Of a stretch of 7,477 nt of DNA, positions 5,160-7,477 are shown piece after piece. Source of the stretch: Elusimicrobiota bacterium (GTDB taxonomy: Bacteria > Elusimicrobiota > Elusimicrobia > UBA1565 > UBA9628). The position numbers were made by a program, and so were the translations under genes. The stretch spans positions 1-7,477 of the forward strand of contig JAMPYD010000085.1 in assembly GCA_023700845.1 (NCBI GenBank), written 5' to 3'. How positions within the stretch are numbered: the stretch's first letter is position 1; each line of letters starts with the position of its first letter. The notes under the pieces are model-generated. The model was given only the letters and a program-made list of their open reading frames with translations. It did not search any database and was not told the DNA's origin.

Positions 5160-6202
5160 CACGCGGGCTCCTCCATCACGACGCCCGCGCGCCGCGTCGA
5201 GGCGTACAGCCCGTTGGTCGCCGAGGCGGCGCGGCGGACCTCGTCGAGGCGCGCGTACAGCGCCTTGCCTGGGCACGACGTGATCTCCTGGTCGCGGTGC
5301 CCCTTGATGCGCTCGGCGGGGATCGTGTACGTCTCCGACAGCCAGCGCGTCAGACGGATCAGAGCGTCGAGCTGGGCGGCCGTGGGCTTCTGCCTGCGCG
5401 GCGAGAAATCCCCCATCAAAGCGATGCCGACGTTGCCGTCGTTCCGGTCCTTGACGTGGGCGCCGACCAGCCCCAGAGGGCGGCCCTCCCAGATCCGGCC
5501 GCTGCCGTCGATGAGAAAGTGATAGGCGATGTCGATCCAGCCCCGGCCGCGCTGATGGAAGCGCTGGATGCCCTGCATCTCGTCGGCCGCCGCGTCCCGG
5601 CTCGACGGCTGGGGCGCCTCGGTGTGATGCACCGAGATCCGCTCCGGCGTCGTCGGCTCGTAGGGCTTGGCGGCGGGAAGCGCGCCCCAGGCGGAGCGCG
5701 GCTCGACCGGAGGCTTGGGCGACGCGTACGCGAGCGCCGTCGGGACGAACGCCGCGGCCGAGGGGCGATAAACGCCGGAGGCCGGGCGCTCCTCCTCCTG
5801 GTCCGAAGCGTACACGCCGAAGATTTCGATCCAGGCTCCCGGCCCGCCGCTCAACGCCCGCAGGCGCACCACCGAGCCCTTCTTTCCGGACGCCCGGACC
5901 TTGGACCAGAAGCGCCCGTCCCGGGATCGCTCCCCCGCCGCCTCGGTCCACGGCCCGCCGTCGACCGACGCCTCGACGCGGGCTCCGGGGCCGCCGAGGC
6001 GTCCCTGAAAGAGGATCGCCTCGAACGCGGCCCCCACGGCCTCGCTGGGGCCCGACTCCCACATGACCTCGCCGGACTTCACGCCGGCGGACGCCGCGAT
6101 CCTCTCCTCCATCCCGGGGAATTCGACGTGCGTGCCGACGTCGGTCGCCCTCAGCGGCAGGGCGAGCGCCAGCAGCGCGAGCAAGGCGGCTCTCATGCGC
6201 AT
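5156..6202 (-). CDS. exported N-acetylmuramoyl-L-alanine amidase (Amidase_2/PGRP fold)
   Basis: The enzyme cleaves the bond between N-acetylmuramic acid and L-alanine in peptidoglycan. The 348-residue protein has an N-terminal signal peptide (MRMRAALLALLALALPLRA), so it acts outside the cytoplasm. Residues about 22-132 form a beta-rich accessory region with Trp- and Gly-containing strands. A proline-rich linker follows, and then the amidase domain from about 165 to 325. Zinc ligands match T7 lysozyme and PGRP enzymes: His192 or His193 in SVHHTEAP, His302 in KGHRD and Cys310 in TSCPG. Tyr227 lies in IAYHFLIDGSGRIWEGRP and GAHV occurs at 247-250. The catalytic set looks intact. Two ATGs, at 6202 and 6196, are equally plausible starts, and neither has a clear ribosome-binding site. 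Downstream it overlaps the exported 162-aa gene by 4 bases. It could serve in cell-wall recycling, division or killing of other cells; no immunity-type context is visible. Confidence 0.94.
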   Translation of the reverse strand: MRMRAALLALLALALPLRATDVGTHVEFPGMEERIAASAGVKSGEVMWESGPSEAVGAAFEAILFQGRLGGPGARVEASVDGGPWTEAAGERSRDGRFWSKVRASGKKGSVVRLRALSGGPGAWIEIFGVYASDQEEERPASGVYRPSAAAFVPTALAYASPKPPVEPRSAWGALPAAKPYEPTTPERISVHHTEAPQPSSRDAAADEMQGIQRFHQRGRGWIDIAYHFLIDGSGRIWEGRPLGLVGAHVKDRNDGNVGIALMGDFSPRRQKPTAAQLDALIRLTRWLSETYTIPAERIKGHRDQEITSCPGKALYARLDEVRRAASATNGLYASTRRAGVVMEEPAW

Positions 6203-6237
6203 AGGGTAGCGCGCGCGAGCGGCCGCAGGCAGAGGCG

Positions 6238-6260
6238 AAAGGCCCGGCGCCCGGTAGGCC
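6238..6260 (-). terminator. weak candidate terminator after the aminotransferase
   Basis: In the 59-bp gap, read on the minus strand, CCGG-GCG-CCGG (6254-6244) can fold with an outer GGC/GCC pair interrupted by a CTA bulge, followed by only three T residues. It is a short GC hairpin with a minimal T-run, so it may attenuate rather than stop transcription into the amidase gene. The rest of the gap shows no clear -10 box. Confidence 0.3.
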
Positions 6261-6261
6261 C

Positions 6262-7477
6262 TTAAGCCGCGGCTTTCAAGGGGCTCTTGACGAGCTCGCC
6301 GACCGCCGCCCGGAAGACCGCCGTGTGCTTGTCCACGTCCTCGGCGGTCGTGGCCGGGCTCATGAGCGCCATGTTGTGGAACGGGGTGAGAAGGACCCCG
6401 CGGTTGAGCGCGTAGAGATGCATGAAGCGCTCGAGCTCGAAGTCCGCGGCGGCGGCCGCCTGCGCGCCGTTCCTCGGGGGGTTCGCGTGGAACAGGTACT
6501 CCGCCCGGCAGCCCAGGCGGGAGACGTGCCACGGCAGGCCCGCCTCCGCGATCGCGTCCGAGACGCCCTTCGCGAACCGCTCCGCCATCGGGATCATCCG
6601 CGAGAACGCCTCCTCGGTCAGCACGCTCTCGAGCGCGGCGCGCATCGCGGCCAGGGACAGCGCGTTGCCGGCCAAGGTGCCGCCGATGCCTCCCGTGTCG
6701 CACTCGGCCAGGCGTATGCGGGCGGCCGCGAGCCGGGCCACCTCCTCGGTGAAGCCGTAAGCCGCCGCCGGGATGCCCCCGCCGATCGGCTTGCCCAGCA
6801 CGAAGAAGTCGGGCGTCAGGCCGTGGGCCCGGGTATAGCCGCCGGGGCCGGCGCAGATCGTGTGCGTCTCGTCGATGACGAGCAGGGAGCCGGCTTTCCG
6901 CGTGAGCGTCCGCAGCGCCTCGTGATAGCCGGGGTCGGGCTGCACGATGCCCACGTTCGTCATCGCGGGCTCGGCGAGCACGCAGGCGACGTCGCCGTGC
7001 GACAGCGCCTCCTCGAGGGCGGCCGCGTCGTTGAACTCGACGACGCGCGTCGTGAGCGCGGGGTCCACGGGCGGGCCCAGGTTGCCGCTGCGCGCGACGG
7101 TCCGGCCGTCCTTGAGGGTCGCGAAGGACTCGTCCACCGTGCCGTGATAACAGTAATTGAACACCAGCACCTTGGCCCGCCCGGTGGCCAGGCGCGCCAG
7201 CCGGATCGCGAAGCGGTTGGCGTCCGTCGCCGTGAGCGCGAACTGCCAGTAGGGCAGGCCGACGCGCCGCTGCATCTCCTCGGCGACCCAGAGCGCGTTC
7301 TCGGTCGGCAGCATCGTGGTCAGGCCGCGCGCGAGCTGCTCGCCCACGGCCTGGACGACCGGCGCCGGGGAGTGCCCCGTCATCGCCCCCGTGTCGCCGA
7401 GGCAGAAGTCCGAGTAGACGAGGCCGTCGACGTCGGTGAAGCGCGCGCCGCTCGCCTCGGCGACGAAGACCGGGAAC
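6262..7477 (-). CDS. class III PLP aminotransferase, glutamate-1-semialdehyde aminomutase-like (N-terminus outside window)
   Basis: This pyridoxal-phosphate enzyme moves amino groups between substrates. The subfamily is related to glutamate-1-semialdehyde 2,1-aminomutase (HemL). In all, 404 residues are visible and the frame is open to the right edge, so roughly 30-50 N-terminal residues are missing by comparison with the usual length. The ATG at 7383 is internal, because the codons before it read as family sequence (FTDVDGLVYSDFCLGDTGAM). Signature parts are CYHGTVDE, the cofactor-binding Asp in VIDETHTICAGPGG, and the Schiff-base Lys in VLGKPIGGGIP (codon 6792-6790), followed by GGTLAGNALSLAAMRA. 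The Lys and Asp are both intact. It ends with a TAA. True HemL usually has GGGLPVGAYGG at the lysine loop; here it is GGGIPAAAYGF, so a different substrate is likely. No tetrapyrrole gene is nearby. Confidence 0.93.
   Translation of the reverse strand, partial: FPVFVAEASGARFTDVDGLVYSDFCLGDTGAMTGHSPAPVVQAVGEQLARGLTTMLPTENALWVAEEMQRRVGLPYWQFALTATDANRFAIRLARLATGRAKVLVFNYCYHGTVDESFATLKDGRTVARSGNLGPPVDPALTTRVVEFNDAAALEEALSHGDVACVLAEPAMTNVGIVQPDPGYHEALRTLTRKAGSLLVIDETHTICAGPGGYTRAHGLTPDFFVLGKPIGGGIPAAAYGFTEEVARLAAARIRLAECDTGGIGGTLAGNALSLAAMRAALESVLTEEAFSRMIPMAERFAKGVSDAIAEAGLPWHVSRLGCRAEYLFHANPPRNGAQAAAAADFELERFMHLYALNRGVLLTPFHNMALMSPATTAEDVDKHTAVFRAAVGELVKSPLKAAA

Noticed and set aside
5160..6062. 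Upstream extension of the 162-aa exported protein through the amidase gene
   Set aside because: It would bury the signal peptide behind about 300 Arg/Gly-rich residues. GTG at 5159 gives a signal peptide at the N-terminus and a good ribosome-binding site.
5297..6265. Plus-strand 322-codon open frame opposite the amidase
   Set aside because: Antisense shadow; the opposite strand has intact amidase zinc ligands and a signal peptide.
6203..6703. Extension of the amidase upstream into the aminotransferase gene
   Set aside because: The extra sequence is out-of-frame aminotransferase coding, and the signal peptide begins at the ATG at 6202 or 6196.
1..7477. Mobile element, phage, CRISPR or defence island
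   Set aside because: No transposase, integrase, inverted terminal repeats, direct-repeat array or recognised defence domain is present. Base composition and codon style look uniform throughout.

Overview
The window is a compact, high-GC stretch of bacterial chromosome with 11 protein genes, two of them cut by the window edges. I see no tRNA, rRNA, CRISPR array, insertion sequence or phage gene. Lipoproteins, exported proteins and a peptidoglycan amidase fit a bacterium with a Gram-negative-type envelope. GTG starts are common (5 of the 10 genes whose start is visible), and four junctions are 4-base GTGA or ATGA overlaps. The phylum cannot be fixed from this sequence. A high-GC lineage such as Elusimicrobiota or Myxococcota is a low-confidence guess based on the feel of the small conserved hypotheticals.

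Layout. (A) Positions 1-2841, minus strand, read right to left: an OmpR/PhoB-type response regulator, a 267-aa protein of unknown function, a 227-aa exported HExxH putative metalloprotease, and a class I SAM-dependent methyltransferase that runs off the left edge. All four are joined by 4-base overlaps or a 1-base gap, so they look like one translationally coupled operon. (B) Positions 2866-3660, plus strand: a short membrane-anchored histidine kinase with no sensor domain, divergent from the regulator across only 24 bp. That gap holds a perfect 10-bp palindrome that supplies a TATAAA hexamer on each strand. (C) Positions 3722-4667, plus strand: a three-gene set with its own TATAAT box, encoding a basic six-cysteine protein, a 79-aa coiled-coil protein and a 96-aa lipoprotein. 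(D) Positions 4671-7477, minus strand: a class III aminotransferase of the glutamate-1-semialdehyde aminomutase type (truncated by the right edge), then after 59 bp an exported peptidoglycan amidase that overlaps a 162-aa exported protein of unknown function. Sets C and D converge with only 3 bp between their stop codons.

How it may work together. The kinase and regulator are probably cognate, and the regulator's operon may connect signalling to an envelope-located metalloprotease-like protein and a methyltransferase. The amidase and its overlapping partner are probably co-exported to act at the cell wall. The aminotransferase is metabolic and shows no functional link to its neighbours. I did not find a clearly new defence or mobile system. 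The least explained parts are the unknown proteins in the regulator operon and the three-gene set C.
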